A stretch of 64,000 bases of DNA from Pseudonocardia sediminis (GCF_004217185.1 NZ_SHKL01000001.1:1820001-1884000), one strand, 5' to 3'. Counted from the stretch's first letter, positions 1-10,934 are shown. The notes: a model not told the origin generated them from the sequence alone. Numbers and translations are program-made.

Positions 1-270
1 TTCGAGGTCACCGAGGACCCGAGCCCGGGGATGGACGGCGAGCGGTTCGCCCACGTCCCCGGCCTGGGGATGTGGCGTGGACGGACCAGCGCGAACGGTG
101 ACGTCGTGCTGCCGGAGGACCAGATCCGGTCGATCATGGCCGAGTGCTCCGGGGCGCAGCTGCCGCGGCGGCTCGACCAGCTCCTGGGCACCGCCTGGGA
201 CGACGAGCTGGAGTCCTTCCGGTTCGCCGGCGACGGCGCGGCCGTCACCTGGCTGCACCAGGTGGGTTAG
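1..270 (+). CDS. DUF3145 domain protein, C-terminal fragment
   Basis: The reading frame is already open at the window edge and stops with TAG at 268-270, so only the last 89 residues are present. The segment FEVTEDPSPGMDGERF followed by TSANGDVVLPEDQIRSIMAE and the ending LLGTAWDDELESFRF is characteristic of DUF3145, an actinobacteria-restricted family of unknown function. These genes commonly sit beside fabF at the end of the fatty-acid synthase II cluster, as here. The ATG at 31 is internal to the conserved block and is not the start. Family assignment is from motif memory; the biochemical role is unknown. Confidence 0.8.
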   Translation, partial: FEVTEDPSPGMDGERFAHVPGLGMWRGRTSANGDVVLPEDQIRSIMAECSGAQLPRRLDQLLGTAWDDELESFRFAGDGAAVTWLHQVG

Positions 271-334
271 GCGCACCGGCGGGATCGATCACCCCGGGGG
301 CCCGGGGCGGGCGGGCGGATAGCAGACTGTCACC

Positions 335-892
335 GTGGCGAGCAGAGGTGGGCGTCGAGCGGTGGCACTCTGCGTGGCGCTGGTCCTCGTTCTCGCGGGT
401 GTCGGTGCCGCAGCCTTCTACGCCTCGGGGCAGGCACTGCAGGGCCCCTCTCCGGGCGCCGCACCGCCGTCCCTTCCGGACTCCGGTGCCGGGTCCAACA
501 CCGTCCAGCTCAGCGACGACGCCGCCACGCACCCCGCGGCCACGCTCGTGCTGGAGCAGATCCAGCTCTACTTCAACGCGATCAACAACCGCGACTATCC
601 GACGTGGACCCAGGTCGTCACCGACGAGCGCGCGGCCCAGCAGCCCCGCGAGGACTGGCTGCGCGGGATCGGCTCGACCACCGACGGCACGATCCGGGTC
701 GACCGGATCACCGACCTGGACCAGGGGCGCGTGCTGGCGCTCGTCCGGTTCGTCAGCGTGCAGAACCCCGCCGACGGCCCGGCGGGTCTGAAGGTCGGCC
801 GGATCTGCTGGCGGGCGTCGCTGCCGATGGCAGGCTCCCCGCCGCGCCTGGAGGTCGGCGACGCGGCCAGCACCCTCGGCGCCCCCTGCTGA
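335..892 (+). CDS. Membrane-anchored or secreted hypothetical protein
   Basis: This 185-residue protein begins with a GTG codon. Residues 9-30 (AVALCVALVLVLAGVGAAAF) form one hydrophobic segment after a basic start (ASRGGRR), so it is either a signal peptide or an N-terminal anchor with the rest outside the membrane. No lipobox cysteine is visible. A Pro/Ser/Gly-rich linker (about 35-55) leads to a small alpha/beta domain in which residues 75-110 (LEQIQLYFNAINNRDYPTWTQVV) resemble the first helix of SnoaL/NTF2-like folds seen in many actinobacterial exported proteins; this is inference. It converges on fabF across a short hairpin-containing gap. No specific function is recognised. Confidence 0.7.
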   Translation: MASRGGRRAVALCVALVLVLAGVGAAAFYASGQALQGPSPGAAPPSLPDSGAGSNTVQLSDDAATHPAATLVLEQIQLYFNAINNRDYPTWTQVVTDERAAQQPREDWLRGIGSTTDGTIRVDRITDLDQGRVLALVRFVSVQNPADGPAGLKVGRICWRASLPMAGSPPRLEVGDAASTLGAPC

Positions 893-901
893 AAAACGGC
901 T

Positions 902-941
902 GTGCGCGGATACCACTGCCGGGGCAGCGATATCCGCGCAC
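902..941. terminator. Bidirectional hairpin terminator between converging genes
   Basis: Eleven perfect base pairs, GTGCGCGGATA (902-912) with TATCCGCGCAC (931-941), enclose an 18-nt loop that itself contains CTGCC/GGCAG. It lies exactly between the ends of the + strand gene at 335-892 and the - strand fabF at 958-2211. An A-run (894-898) sits on the left side, which becomes a U-run for transcripts arriving from fabF. A shared terminator is the simplest reading. Confidence 0.65.
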
Positions 942-957
942 GAGCGCGCAGCGCCTG

Positions 958-2211
958 TCAGACCTTGGTGAACAGCAGCGACGCGTTGTGCCCGCCGAAA
1001 CCGAACGAGTTGTTGATCGCCGCGGTGACGTCGGTGCGACGCGGTTCCCCGGCCACGACGTCGAGCTCCACGCCCGGGTCGAGGTTCTCCAGGTTCAGCG
1101 TCGCCGGGATGACGCCCTCGGACAGCGAGAGCATCGTGACGATGCCCTCGACCGCTCCGGCCCCGCCGACCAAGTGGCCGAGCGCGGACTTGGGCGCGGT
1201 CAGCACCGGGTGGTCGCCCAGCGCCTTGCGGATCGCCACCGTCTCGCCGACGTCGCCGGCGACCGTCGACGTCGCGTGGCAGTTGACGTGCCCCACGTCG
1301 GACGGCTCGAGACCGGCCGTCTTCACGGCCGCCTTCATCGCCCGGGACTGTCCCACGCCCTCCGGGTCGGGCCCGGTGATGTGGTAGGCGTCCGACGTCA
1401 GCCCCACGCCGGCGAGCCGGCCGCGGATCGTCGCGCCGCGGGCCTTCGCGAACTCCTCGCGCTCCAGCACGACGACGCCCGCACCCTCACCGAGCACGAA
1501 CCCGTCGCGCCCGGTGTCGAACGGCCGCGAGGCGCGCTCCGGGTCGTCGTTGCGCTGCGACAGTGTCCGGGCCTGCACGAAGCCGGCCACGGTGATCGGC
1601 ACGATGCAGGACTCCGCGCCGCCGGCCAGGATCACGTCGACCTCGCCGGCCATCAGCAGCCGGTAGGCCCAGACCATGGCCTCGGCACCGGTCGCGCACG
1701 CCGACGCGGGGGAGTGCACCCCGCCCTGCGCGCCCCACTCGAGGCTGACCATGGCGGCCGGGCCGTTCGGCATCAGCATCGGGACGGTCAGCGGGGAGAC
1801 CTTGCGCAGGCCGTGCTCCTCGAGCAGGTCGTCCTGCGCGAGCAGCGTCGGGGCCCCGCCGATCCCGGCGCCGATCACGATCGCCAGACGTTCGCCCTCG
1901 ACCTGCGGGCTGCCGCCCTCGGCGTTCGGGGCGTCGCCGAGCCCGGCGTGCGCCCACGCCTCACGCGCCGCGACGATCGCCACCTGCTCGCAGCGGTCCA
2001 TCCGGCGCGCCTGCACCCGGGAGATCACGTCGGTGGGCTCGACGGCGAGCTGCGCCGCGATGTGCACCGGCAGGTCGATCTTCTCGGTCCACTCGGCCTT
2101 GATCGGGCCGACGCCGGACCGGCCGGCGAGCATGCCCTCCCAGGTGGAGGCCACGTCGCCGCCGAGCGGGGTGGTCGCCCCGTACCCGGTGACGACGACT
2201 CCGTTGCTCAT
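958..2211 (-). CDS. fabF: 3-oxoacyl-ACP synthase II (KAS II, FabF/KasA type)
   Basis: This 417-residue condensing enzyme elongates acyl-ACP with malonyl-ACP in cytoplasmic fatty-acid synthase II. The thiolase-fold residues are all present: nucleophile Cys172 in SPASACATGAEA, His312 in NCHATST, Lys341 in TAPKSALGH, His346, and the glycine-rich FGFGGHN near the C-terminus. Length is typical of the family. The ATG start has a good ribosome binding site (GGGGAGGAGACATC). It is the last gene of the fabD-fabH-acpP-fabF operon, 67 bp downstream of acpP. Organisms with mycolic acids often carry two copies (kasA/kasB); only one is present here. Confidence 0.96.
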   Translation of the reverse strand: MSNGVVVTGYGATTPLGGDVASTWEGMLAGRSGVGPIKAEWTEKIDLPVHIAAQLAVEPTDVISRVQARRMDRCEQVAIVAAREAWAHAGLGDAPNAEGGSPQVEGERLAIVIGAGIGGAPTLLAQDDLLEEHGLRKVSPLTVPMLMPNGPAAMVSLEWGAQGGVHSPASACATGAEAMVWAYRLLMAGEVDVILAGGAESCIVPITVAGFVQARTLSQRNDDPERASRPFDTGRDGFVLGEGAGVVVLEREEFAKARGATIRGRLAGVGLTSDAYHITGPDPEGVGQSRAMKAAVKTAGLEPSDVGHVNCHATSTVAGDVGETVAIRKALGDHPVLTAPKSALGHLVGGAGAVEGIVTMLSLSEGVIPATLNLENLDPGVELDVVAGEPRRTDVTAAINNSFGFGGHNASLLFTKV

Positions 2212-2278
2212 GATGTCTCCTCCCCGGCGCCGTGCGGAGCCGCGCTCAGCACGGACTCCGTGCTGCAGCCGGTCGGGC

Positions 2279-2521
2279 TCACTGGTGCTTGGAGATGAAG
2301 TCGACGGCGTCGCCGACGGTCTTGAGCTCGGCGAGCTGGTCGTCCGGGATCTTGGCGCCGAACTTGTCCTCGGCCTGCACGGCGATTTCGACCATGGACA
2401 GCGAGTCGATGTCGAGGTCGTCGACGAAGGACTTCTCGGAGGTCACCTCGGCGGTGTCGATGCCGGCGACCTCCTCCACGATCTCGGCCAGGCCGGAGAG
2501 GATCTCAGCGTTGTCAGCCAC
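2279..2521 (-). CDS. acpP: Acyl carrier protein of FAS-II
   Basis: An 80-residue acidic protein. Ser40 in the motif DLDIDSLSMVEI is the 4'-phosphopantetheine attachment site. It carries growing acyl chains between FabD, FabH and FabF, whose genes flank it. The start is GTG (2519-2521) with an AGGAG ribosome binding site 10 nt upstream; initiation inside would remove helix I. It ends LKTVGDAVDFISKHQ, a normal ACP length without the C-terminal extension seen in mycobacterial AcpM. Confidence 0.96.
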   Translation of the reverse strand: MADNAEILSGLAEIVEEVAGIDTAEVTSEKSFVDDLDIDSLSMVEIAVQAEDKFGAKIPDDQLAELKTVGDAVDFISKHQ

Positions 2522-2581
2522 GGTGGTGCGCTCCTAGCGTTGTCGGGTACTGCGATGGGTCGTACAGATGGTGCGGCGTCG

Positions 2582-3571
2582 CTACGGGCAGACGACGACC
2601 TGTCCCGCGTAGGACAGACCCGCGCCGAAGCCTACGAGCAACATCGTGTCGCCGGAACGTACCCGTCCGGCGGCACGCATGTGATCCAGCGCAACCGGGA
2701 TGGACGCCGACGAGGTGTTGCCGGTCGTCACGATGTCGTCGGCGACGACCAGGTCCTCCCGGGCCCCCTTGGCCCGCAGGCGCTTGGCGATCGCCTCGAC
2801 GATGCGCAGGTTCGCCTGGTGCGGGATCAGGACGTCGATGTCGGCGGGCTCGAGACCGGCGCGGGCGATGGCGTCCAGGGCGACCGGGGCGATCTCGCCG
2901 GTCGCCCAGCGGAAGACCGTCTGGCCCTCCTGGTGCAGCTTGTTGGTGGACTCGCCGAGGATCCGGATGGTGGTGGCGTGGTCCCCGGCGCTGCCCCAGG
3001 CGACCGGCCCGATGCCGACCTCGTCCTCGGCCGCGGCGCCGACGACGGCCGCGCCGGCGGCGTCGGCGAAGATGATGCAGGTCGAGCGGTCGTCCCAGTC
3101 GATCCAGTCGGACAGCTTCTCCGCGCCGATCACCAGCACGTGCCGGGCGGTGCCGGAGCGGATCATGTCGTTGGCGACGCCGAGGCCGTAGCAGAACCCG
3201 GCGCACGCGGTGTTCACGTCGAACGCGGCCACGCCGCCCGCGCCGAGGCGGTCCGCGACCTGCGCCGCGGCGTTGGGGATCGGGTTGGGCATCGTGCAGG
3301 TCGCGACGATGACGGCGTCCACATCGGAGGGATCGAGACCGGCGTCGGTCAGCGCGGCCCTGCCCGCGGCCACGGCCATGTCCGGCAGCGACGTGTCGGC
3401 GTCGGCGACGCGGCGCTCGGCGATCCCGACGCGGGAGCGGATCCACGCGTCGTCGGTGTCCACCCGCTTCGCCAGATCCTCGTTGGTCACGACCCGCTCG
3501 GGCCGGAAGCTCCCGGTGCCCAGCAGGCGGGCTCCGGGCGCGGTCGGGGGCAGCTGCAGTCCGGCGCTCAC
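2582..3571 (-). CDS. fabH: 3-oxoacyl-ACP synthase III (KAS III)
   Basis: This 329-residue thiolase-fold enzyme starts fatty-acid synthesis by condensing an acyl-CoA primer with malonyl-ACP. Cys123 (DVNTACAGF) is the nucleophile, followed by LIPHQANLRI (His) and the NTSSAS segment (Asn) that complete the Cys-His-Asn triad. The GTG start at 3571 overlaps the fabD stop codon as GTGA, indicating translational coupling. Primer preference (straight versus branched acyl-CoA) cannot be read from the sequence. Confidence 0.95.
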   Translation of the reverse strand: MSAGLQLPPTAPGARLLGTGSFRPERVVTNEDLAKRVDTDDAWIRSRVGIAERRVADADTSLPDMAVAAGRAALTDAGLDPSDVDAVIVATCTMPNPIPNAAAQVADRLGAGGVAAFDVNTACAGFCYGLGVANDMIRSGTARHVLVIGAEKLSDWIDWDDRSTCIIFADAAGAAVVGAAAEDEVGIGPVAWGSAGDHATTIRILGESTNKLHQEGQTVFRWATGEIAPVALDAIARAGLEPADIDVLIPHQANLRIVEAIAKRLRAKGAREDLVVADDIVTTGNTSSASIPVALDHMRAAGRVRSGDTMLLVGFGAGLSYAGQVVVCP

Positions 3572-4500
3572 CGGTCGCCGCCCCGGTGCTCGGCGACCAG
3601 CTCGGCGGCTTTCTCCAGCTGCTCGGGCGTCTTGACGGCCAGCGTCGGGGTGCCCTTGAGCTCACGCTTGACCAGGCCGACGAGCGTCGCGCCGGGCGGG
3701 AGCTCGAGAGCGGCCGACAGGCCGTCGCGTCCGAGCGTGGCCATGCAGGAGTCCCAGCGGACGGGGCGGGTCACCTGCGCCACCAGGCGCTCCAGGGCCT
3801 GCGCGCCGCTGGTGACGGGCTCGCCGTCGGCGTTCGAGAGCAGCGTGCGGGTCGGGTCGGTGACGGTGACCGATGTCGCGTGGGCGGCCATCGCCTCGCC
3901 CGCGGAGGCCATGTAGCGGGTGTGGAACGCCCCGGCGACCGGCAGCTGCTTGACCCGCGCGCCCTCGGGCGGGGTCGCGACGAGCTCCTCGATGGCCGGG
4001 GTGGCACCGGCGGCGACGATCTGCCCGGCGCCGTTGCGGTTGGCCGGGTCCAGGCCCAGCTCGGACAGCCGCGCCAGGACGGTCTCCTCGGCGCCCCCGA
4101 GCACGGCGGCCATCGACGTCGGCTCGGCGGCGCAGGCGGCGGCCATCTCGCGGCCGCGGACACCGGCCAGGGCGACGGCGTCGTCGTCGGTCAGGACGCC
4201 GGCGATCGCGCAGGCGGTGAGCTCGCCGATCGAGTGCCCGGCCACGACGACGTCGTCGGGGAGGTCGACCTGGGCCAGCAGGCGGCGCGCGGCCAGCAGC
4301 CCGAGCGCGACGATCAGCGGCTGGGTGACCGCGGTGTCGGTGATCTCCTCGGCCTCGGCGGTGGTGCCCAGCCGGACGAGGTCCAGCCCGACGGCGTCGG
4401 ACCAGCCGGCGACGGTCTTCTCGGCGTCCGGGTCGGTGAGCCAGGGGGAGAGCATGCCGGGGGTCTGCGCCCCCTGGCCGGGTGCGAGCAGGGCGATCAC
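3568..4500 (-). CDS. fabD: Malonyl-CoA:ACP transacylase
   Basis: The protein moves malonate from CoA to ACP, feeding FabH and FabF. It opens with IALLAPGQGAQTPGML and has the catalytic GHSIGELTA with Ser90; the oxyanion GQGAQ motif is present. I place the start at the GTG of 4498-4500 because homologues begin at this point, giving 310 residues. An in-frame GTG at 4513-4515 would add five residues, and a longer upstream frame to 4593 is open but does not look like FabD. It is the first gene of the fab operon, transcribed from the gap after the PucR-type regulator. Confidence 0.93.
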   Translation of the reverse strand: MIALLAPGQGAQTPGMLSPWLTDPDAEKTVAGWSDAVGLDLVRLGTTAEAEEITDTAVTQPLIVALGLLAARRLLAQVDLPDDVVVAGHSIGELTACAIAGVLTDDDAVALAGVRGREMAAACAAEPTSMAAVLGGAEETVLARLSELGLDPANRNGAGQIVAAGATPAIEELVATPPEGARVKQLPVAGAFHTRYMASAGEAMAAHATSVTVTDPTRTLLSNADGEPVTSGAQALERLVAQVTRPVRWDSCMATLGRDGLSAALELPPGATLVGLVKRELKGTPTLAVKTPEQLEKAAELVAEHRGGDR

Positions 4501-4567
4501 CGGGACATCACACACCCCTCGGGCATCGTGGCGGCATACCGGCGTCCACGAACTCCCGGCCCGGAAG

Positions 4568-4584
4568 TTGGAGGAAACCTCCAA
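4568..4584. promoter_or_regulatory. Palindrome in the fabD upstream region (candidate operator)
   Basis: TTGGAGG-AAA-CCTCCAA is a perfect 7-bp inverted repeat with a 3-nt spacer in the 145-bp gap between the regulator gene and fabD. The position fits an operator or a 5' leader hairpin. Binding by the neighbouring PucR-type regulator is inference from position only. Confidence 0.4.
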
Positions 4585-4632
4585 GTGGAGCACTGTGATG
4601 GAGCTGACATCACCGGACCACCTGACCGCATC

Positions 4633-4650
4633 TTTGTAGGGTTCATCAAA
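4633..4650. promoter_or_regulatory. Imperfect TTTG/CAAA inverted repeat near fabD promoter
   Basis: TTTGTAG-GGTT-CATCAAA (5 of 7 arm positions pair) overlaps the last codons of the regulator gene and lies about 135 bp upstream of fabD. It is the only A/T-containing dyad of this type in the gap and could be a regulator-binding site for the fab operon. No direct evidence. Confidence 0.3.
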
Positions 4651-5989
4651 TCCTCGCCGCCTCGGGATCGGGACGCGACCTCTCCGTGACCGGGGATCCG
4701 GGCGTGTCGCGACCGGCGCCGGGAACTCTGGCAGGCGGGTCCTCGCCCGCCGCGACCGGCACGGTGTCCATCGTGCGCTCGACGACGAGGGCGGTCCGCA
4801 GCACGAACGCCTGCCGCGGGTCCGACGGCACCCGTCCGGTGACCTCGGCGACCCGTTTGAGGCGGTACCGGACCGTGTTCGGGTGCACGAACAGCGTCCG
4901 TGCGCACGCCTCCAGCGCGCCGCCGCCCTCGAGGTACACCGACAGCGTGTGCAGCAGCTCGCCCCCGGCCGCCCGCAGCGGGCCGACGACGTCGGTCGCG
5001 AGCCGCGCCCGGGCCGCGGCGTCGCCGCAGAGGGCGCGTTCGGGCAGCAGGTCGTCGCTGTGGACGGGGCGTGGGGCGTCGGGCCATCCGGGGGCGGCCC
5101 GCAGCCCGGCGAGGGCCTCGGCGACGGCGGTCCCGGTGCGGGCCAGGTCCGGGCTCGACGGGCCGGTGACGACCGGGCCCGGCCCGAACTCGCCGGCGAT
5201 CCGTTCCAGCACCATGGCCGGGTCGGTGCCGCCCCGGTCGGTGCCCCGGTCCGGGCCGGACTCGTGCAGCAGGACGACCAGGCGTCGACCCTGCACGCCG
5301 ACCAGGATCTCGTGCCCGAGACGGGCGGCGTGCCGACGCAGGTCGGCGAGGAGCTCGGGGGACTCGGCCGGGCTCGACGGGGCCGGACCGGCGAGCGGCG
5401 GGCTGCCGACCAGGCAGCGGACCGGGGCCTCGGGATCCCAGCCCAGGGCCGAGGCGCGCGAGACGAGCGCGCCGTCGGTGTCGCCGCGCACCACGCCGTC
5501 GACCACGAGGGCCTCGAGGCGGGCGTCCCACGCCCCGCGGGACTCCGCGGCCCCGGCGTAGACGGTGGCCGCGGCGAACGCTATCTCCCGCCCGAAGCGC
5601 AGCACGGACTCGGTGAGCACGCGCCGCTCCCGGTCGTCGGCGGCCAGCGGCGGCAGGTGCTGCTCGAACACGTCGGCCGCGATCCGTACCAGCTCGACGG
5701 TCTGGCGCAGGCTGATCCGACGCGTCAGGTCGCGCGGGGCGATCCGGAAGGCCTCGGCGGTGAGCCGGATGGTCGCGCCGGGCTCGGCGAGCCACGCCAC
5801 GAAGTTGCTCACCCCGGTCTGCGTGACCAGGGCGACGGCGGCGCGCTGGTCCGCGGTCAGACGCGCGAACCAGGGCTGACGTTGCTCCATCGCGGCCATG
5901 CACGTCGCGGCGAGTCCGCCCGCCGCCAGTTCGAGGCGGCGCAGCGTCGTTGCCGCGACCGGCAGTTCGGTGGCCACGTGCGGCAGCAT
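4646..5989 (-). CDS. fasR: PucR/CdaR-type activator of the fab operon (FasR-like)
   Basis: A 447-residue regulator. The C-terminal third carries the PucR helix-turn-helix LEACARTLFVHPNTVRYRLKRVAEVTGR (about residues 360-390). The first 160 residues are a helical region of the kind found in this family, followed by a GGDEF-like middle region. It lies immediately upstream of fabD in the same orientation, 145 bp away. In Streptomyces the equivalent gene, FasR, activates the fabD-fabH-acpP-fabF operon, and mycobacteria have a PucR-type gene (Rv2242) in the same slot. The role is inferred from family and synteny. A Pro/Arg-rich tail (about 425-447) is probably disordered. Confidence 0.85.
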   Translation of the reverse strand: MLPHVATELPVAATTLRRLELAAGGLAATCMAAMEQRQPWFARLTADQRAAVALVTQTGVSNFVAWLAEPGATIRLTAEAFRIAPRDLTRRISLRQTVELVRIAADVFEQHLPPLAADDRERRVLTESVLRFGREIAFAAATVYAGAAESRGAWDARLEALVVDGVVRGDTDGALVSRASALGWDPEAPVRCLVGSPPLAGPAPSSPAESPELLADLRRHAARLGHEILVGVQGRRLVVLLHESGPDRGTDRGGTDPAMVLERIAGEFGPGPVVTGPSSPDLARTGTAVAEALAGLRAAPGWPDAPRPVHSDDLLPERALCGDAAARARLATDVVGPLRAAGGELLHTLSVYLEGGGALEACARTLFVHPNTVRYRLKRVAEVTGRVPSDPRQAFVLRTALVVERTMDTVPVAAGEDPPARVPGAGRDTPGSPVTERSRPDPEAARI

Positions 5990-6088
5990 GTCACGCCGCG
6001 AGGCTCCGGGGGAGTGGGGACGAACCCCGGGACCCCCGGCGAGGCGCGGTTGCGGCGCAAGGCCTCCCCGCGCGGTGAACGGGACGAA

Positions 6089-6295
6089 CTAGACGAGCGG
6101 TTCGACCTTGCTGGCCTGCGGACCCTTCTGGCCCTGCTCGACGTCGAAGGTCACGCGCTGGCCTTCGTCGAGGGTCTTGTAGCCGTTGACCTGGATCGCC
6201 GAGTAGTGCACGAACACGTCCGCGCCACCACCGTCGGGAGCGAGGAAGCCGTAGCCCTTCTCGCTGTTGAACCACTTGACGGTGCCCTCTGCCAT
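6089..6295 (-). CDS. CspA-family cold-shock protein
   Basis: A 68-residue single OB-fold protein that binds single-stranded RNA or DNA. RNP1 (EKGYGFLAP) and RNP2 (DVFVHYSAI) are both intact. The start is the ATG at 6293-6295, preceded by GAGGAGAG at a good distance; an upstream in-frame ATG would add 22 residues foreign to the family. The next upstream gene is aceE, separated by a strong hairpin, so csp is probably a separate transcription unit. Cold induction cannot be judged from the sequence. Confidence 0.95.
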   Translation of the reverse strand: MAEGTVKWFNSEKGYGFLAPDGGGADVFVHYSAIQVNGYKTLDEGQRVTFDVEQGQKGPQASKVEPLV

Positions 6296-6490
6296 TCTTG
6301 CTCTCCTCGTGCCCTGCAATCCGCGGCACCTCGCCGCGGGCTTCGCACCGGCCCGGCGCAACGGTCCGCGCCCTGGTCGGGAGGCCGCTCACGTGATCAC
6401 GTGCCCCGGTCTCGAAAGGAGCCTAGCGTGATCTGCGTCGCTCGATAAGAGTGTTCGACGTGCGGATTCGGTGATCCCGGGATAAAGAAC

Positions 6491-6519
6491 GCGGCCCGCC
6501 GGACGTGCCGGCGGGCCGC
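6491..6519 (-). terminator. aceE terminator hairpin
   Basis: GCGGCCCGCCGG (6491-6502) pairs perfectly over 12 bp with CCGGCGGGCCGC (6508-6519) around a 5-nt loop. Read on the - strand it lies 54 nt past the aceE stop codon and is followed by GTTCTTTATC, a weak U-tract. This fits an intrinsic terminator separating aceE from the csp gene. Confidence 0.75.
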
Positions 6520-6572
6520 GATGGTAGAGCTCGAACGGTCAGCGCAGACGGTTCGTTCCGCCTGCGCTCCTC

Positions 6573-9344
<2,772 letters not shown>

Positions 9345-9749
9345 GGGTTCTCCCTGCCTAACTCGTGGTGGCCGGGTCTGCCGGCCGTGCTGGGTCTGCT
9401 GCCCCGGCCGCCGCCCGACCGGCCACGGTGGTGGCGGTCGGTGACTCCGGGGTCCCGGCCCCATCGTGCCTGTTCCGGAGCGCGCTCGAAACTCAAGCGC
9501 GGAGAGCGGCAGGTGGGTTGCGTCTCGGTCTGCGGACCTTATGTACTACCCGTGCGTAACTGAAGTGTTCCGCCGGGCGGGCGCGTGAGCTGCCCCGGAC
9601 ATGACCTTCCGGATATGGTGGCCCCGAGTGTCGGGCAGGGTGTTGCGCGCGGTCCGCCCTCCGTGTTCGGATTCCGCATCCGATCCGGCCGGGCCGCGCG
9701 AGCGCTGTCTGCCGGACGGCGAATCGATGGTTGTGTGAGAGGGGAACGA
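9345..9749. other. Divergent intergenic region of aceE and the DUF3052 gene
   Basis: This 405-bp stretch separates two divergent starts and should contain both promoters. I see no tRNA, convincing coding frame or strong dyad in it. The segment 9540-9560, with its TATGTACTAC and GCGTAAC stretches, is locally A/T-richer and is the likeliest promoter area, but no -35/-10 pair is clear. Confidence 0.5.
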
Positions 9750-10187
9750 GTGGTGGCCGCGGAAGATGCCGGATCATCGTCCGACATCGCGGGCAAGCTC
9801 GGCGTAGAGCCGGGCATGGTCGTCCAGGAACTGGGTTATGACTCCGACGTCGACGACGAGGTTCGCGCCGCCGTCGAGGAGCGGAGCGGCGAGGAGCTCC
9901 TCGACGAGGACGCGCAGGAGGTCATCGACGTCGTCCTGCTGTGGTTCCGCGAAGGGGACGGCGACCTCGTCGACACCCTGGTCGACGCGCGCACACCGCT
10001 CGCCGACAACGGCGTCGTCTGGGTGCTGACCCCCAAGACCGGTCGTGACGGGCACCTCGAGCCGTCCGAGATCGCCGAGGCGGCACCGACGGCGGGCCTG
10101 TCCCAGACGTCGAACGCCAGCGTCGGGGACGACTGGGCCGGCGCCCGTCTCGTCGCACCGAAGGCGGGCAAGGGCCAGAAGCGCTGA
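9750..10187 (+). CDS. DUF3052 domain protein
   Basis: The product is 145 residues if started at the GTG of 9750-9752; a second GTG follows directly at 9753. GAGAGGGG lies just upstream. Residues 15-60 (KLGVEPGMVVQELGYDSDVDDEVRAAVEE) and the segment VVLLWFREGDGDLVDTLVDA are typical of DUF3052, a small acidic actinobacterial family of unknown function. In mycobacteria the homologue (Rv2239c) lies between ahpE and aceE just as here, so a linked redox or pyruvate-related role has been guessed but is not shown. The lysine-rich end (PKAGKGQKR) is usual. Confidence 0.88.
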   Translation: MVAAEDAGSSSDIAGKLGVEPGMVVQELGYDSDVDDEVRAAVEERSGEELLDEDAQEVIDVVLLWFREGDGDLVDTLVDARTPLADNGVVWVLTPKTGRDGHLEPSEIAEAAPTAGLSQTSNASVGDDWAGARLVAPKAGKGQKR

Positions 10188-10216
10188 GGTCCGTGTTCTA
10201 CCCTGCGGGGTGAGAT

Positions 10217-10240
10217 CGCGGCCCGGACACCCGGGCCGCG
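10217..10240 (+). terminator. Strong hairpin between DUF3052 gene and ahpE
   Basis: CGCGGCCCGG (10217-10226), loop ACAC, CCGGGCCGCG (10231-10240): ten perfect pairs. It sits in the 79-bp gap and lacks a downstream U-tract, so it may be an attenuator or RNA-stability element rather than a full terminator. Confidence 0.55.
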
Positions 10241-10266
10241 CGCCGACCCGTGAGGAGACCGCCGAC

Positions 10267-10725
10267 GTGGCACCCGAGGTGGGGACCCAGGCCCCCGACT
10301 TCACGCTCGTGGACCAGAACAAGCAGCCGGTGGGGCTGTCGTCGTTCCGCGGCAAGAAGGCCGTACTGGTGGTGTTCTACCCGTTCGCCTTCTCCGGCGT
10401 CTGCACCGGCGAGTTGAACGAGATCCGCGACGACCTCGCGACGTTCCAGAACGACGACGTCCAGGTCCTGCCGGTCTCGGTGGACCACCCGTTCACCCTC
10501 AAGGCCTGGGCCGAGGCGCGGGGCTACGAGTTCCCGCTGCTGTCGGACTTCTGGCCGCACGGTGCCGTCGCCGAGTCCTACGGCGTGTTCAACGCCGACG
10601 CCGGGTTCGCCCTGCGCGGGACGTTCCTCATCGGTACGGACGGCGTCGTGTCGTTCGCCGAGGTGAACGGACCGGGGGAGGCCCGGGACCAGGACGGCTG
10701 GCGCAAGGCCCTGGCGGCCCTGTAG
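10267..10725 (+). CDS. ahpE: One-cysteine peroxiredoxin AhpE
   Basis: A 152-residue thioredoxin-fold peroxidase that reduces peroxides and peroxynitrite in the cytoplasm. The peroxidatic Cys46 lies in YPFAFSGVCTGEL; no resolving cysteine follows, as expected for the AhpE (1-Cys) group. The GTG start at 10267 follows GTGAGGAG with good spacing; frames extending further upstream run through the hairpin and are rejected. Its position next to the DUF3052 gene and aceE repeats the mycobacterial arrangement. It is the last conserved core gene before the tRNA and islands. Confidence 0.93.
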   Translation: MAPEVGTQAPDFTLVDQNKQPVGLSSFRGKKAVLVVFYPFAFSGVCTGELNEIRDDLATFQNDDVQVLPVSVDHPFTLKAWAEARGYEFPLLSDFWPHGAVAESYGVFNADAGFALRGTFLIGTDGVVSFAEVNGPGEARDQDGWRKALAAL

Positions 10726-10772
10726 AAACCCTCCGACGACGCCGGTCGGGTCAGCATGATCCGGTCGGCGAC

Positions 10773-10844
10773 GGGCGCGTAGCTCAGCGGGAGAGCACTC
10801 GGTTTACACCCGAGCGGTCGCAGGTTCGAACCCTGCCGCGCCCA
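10773..10844 (+). tRNA. tRNA-Val (anticodon UAC)
   Basis: A complete 72-nt cloverleaf. The acceptor stem GGGCGCG (10773-10779) pairs with CGCGCCC (10837-10843). The D-arm is AGCTCAGCGGGAGAGC, the anticodon stem CTCGG/CCGAG encloses loop TTTACAC with anticodon TAC at 10805-10807, and the T-arm is GCAGGTTCGAACCCTGC. The discriminator base is A10844 and CCA is not encoded. Its 3' half (10803-10845) is repeated at 34,224 and 47,400, marking it as the integration site of the adjoining islands; the gene itself is left intact. Confidence 0.96.
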
Positions 10845-10845
10845 C
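10803..10845 (+). repeat. attL-like repeat: 3' half of tRNA-Val
   Basis: These 43 bp run from the anticodon loop to the end of the acceptor stem. They recur at 34,224-34,265 (one substitution near the loop, one deleted C in the T-arm) and at 47,400-47,442 (two substitutions). Identity segments such as integrases use are typically this part of a tRNA gene, so I read this copy as the left attachment site of island 1. Confidence 0.8.
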
Positions 10846-10892
10846 ACTCCTGACCAGGGGCTCTAGCCTCTGCAAGATCACTTGTCAGCCCG

Positions 10893-10913
10893 CGTGACAC
10901 GTTTCGTGACACG
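10893..10913 (+). repeat. Paired CGTGACACG direct repeats near left end of island 1
   Basis: Two copies of CGTGACACG (10893-10901 and 10905-10913) are spaced by TTT, 48 bp inside the tRNA end. The same double repeat, spaced by AGT, occurs at 34109-34129 near the other end of island 1. Integrase arm-type or excisionase sites are the likely explanation. Confidence 0.6.
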
Positions 10914-10934
10914 AAGGGCTCGTATCCTCAGCCC

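Noticed and set aside
604..3916. Long + strand open frames opposite the fab operon
   Set aside because: They are antisense shadows of fabF, acpP, fabH and fabD; their translations are Arg/Gly/Asp-rich with no domain, as expected from high-GC third positions.
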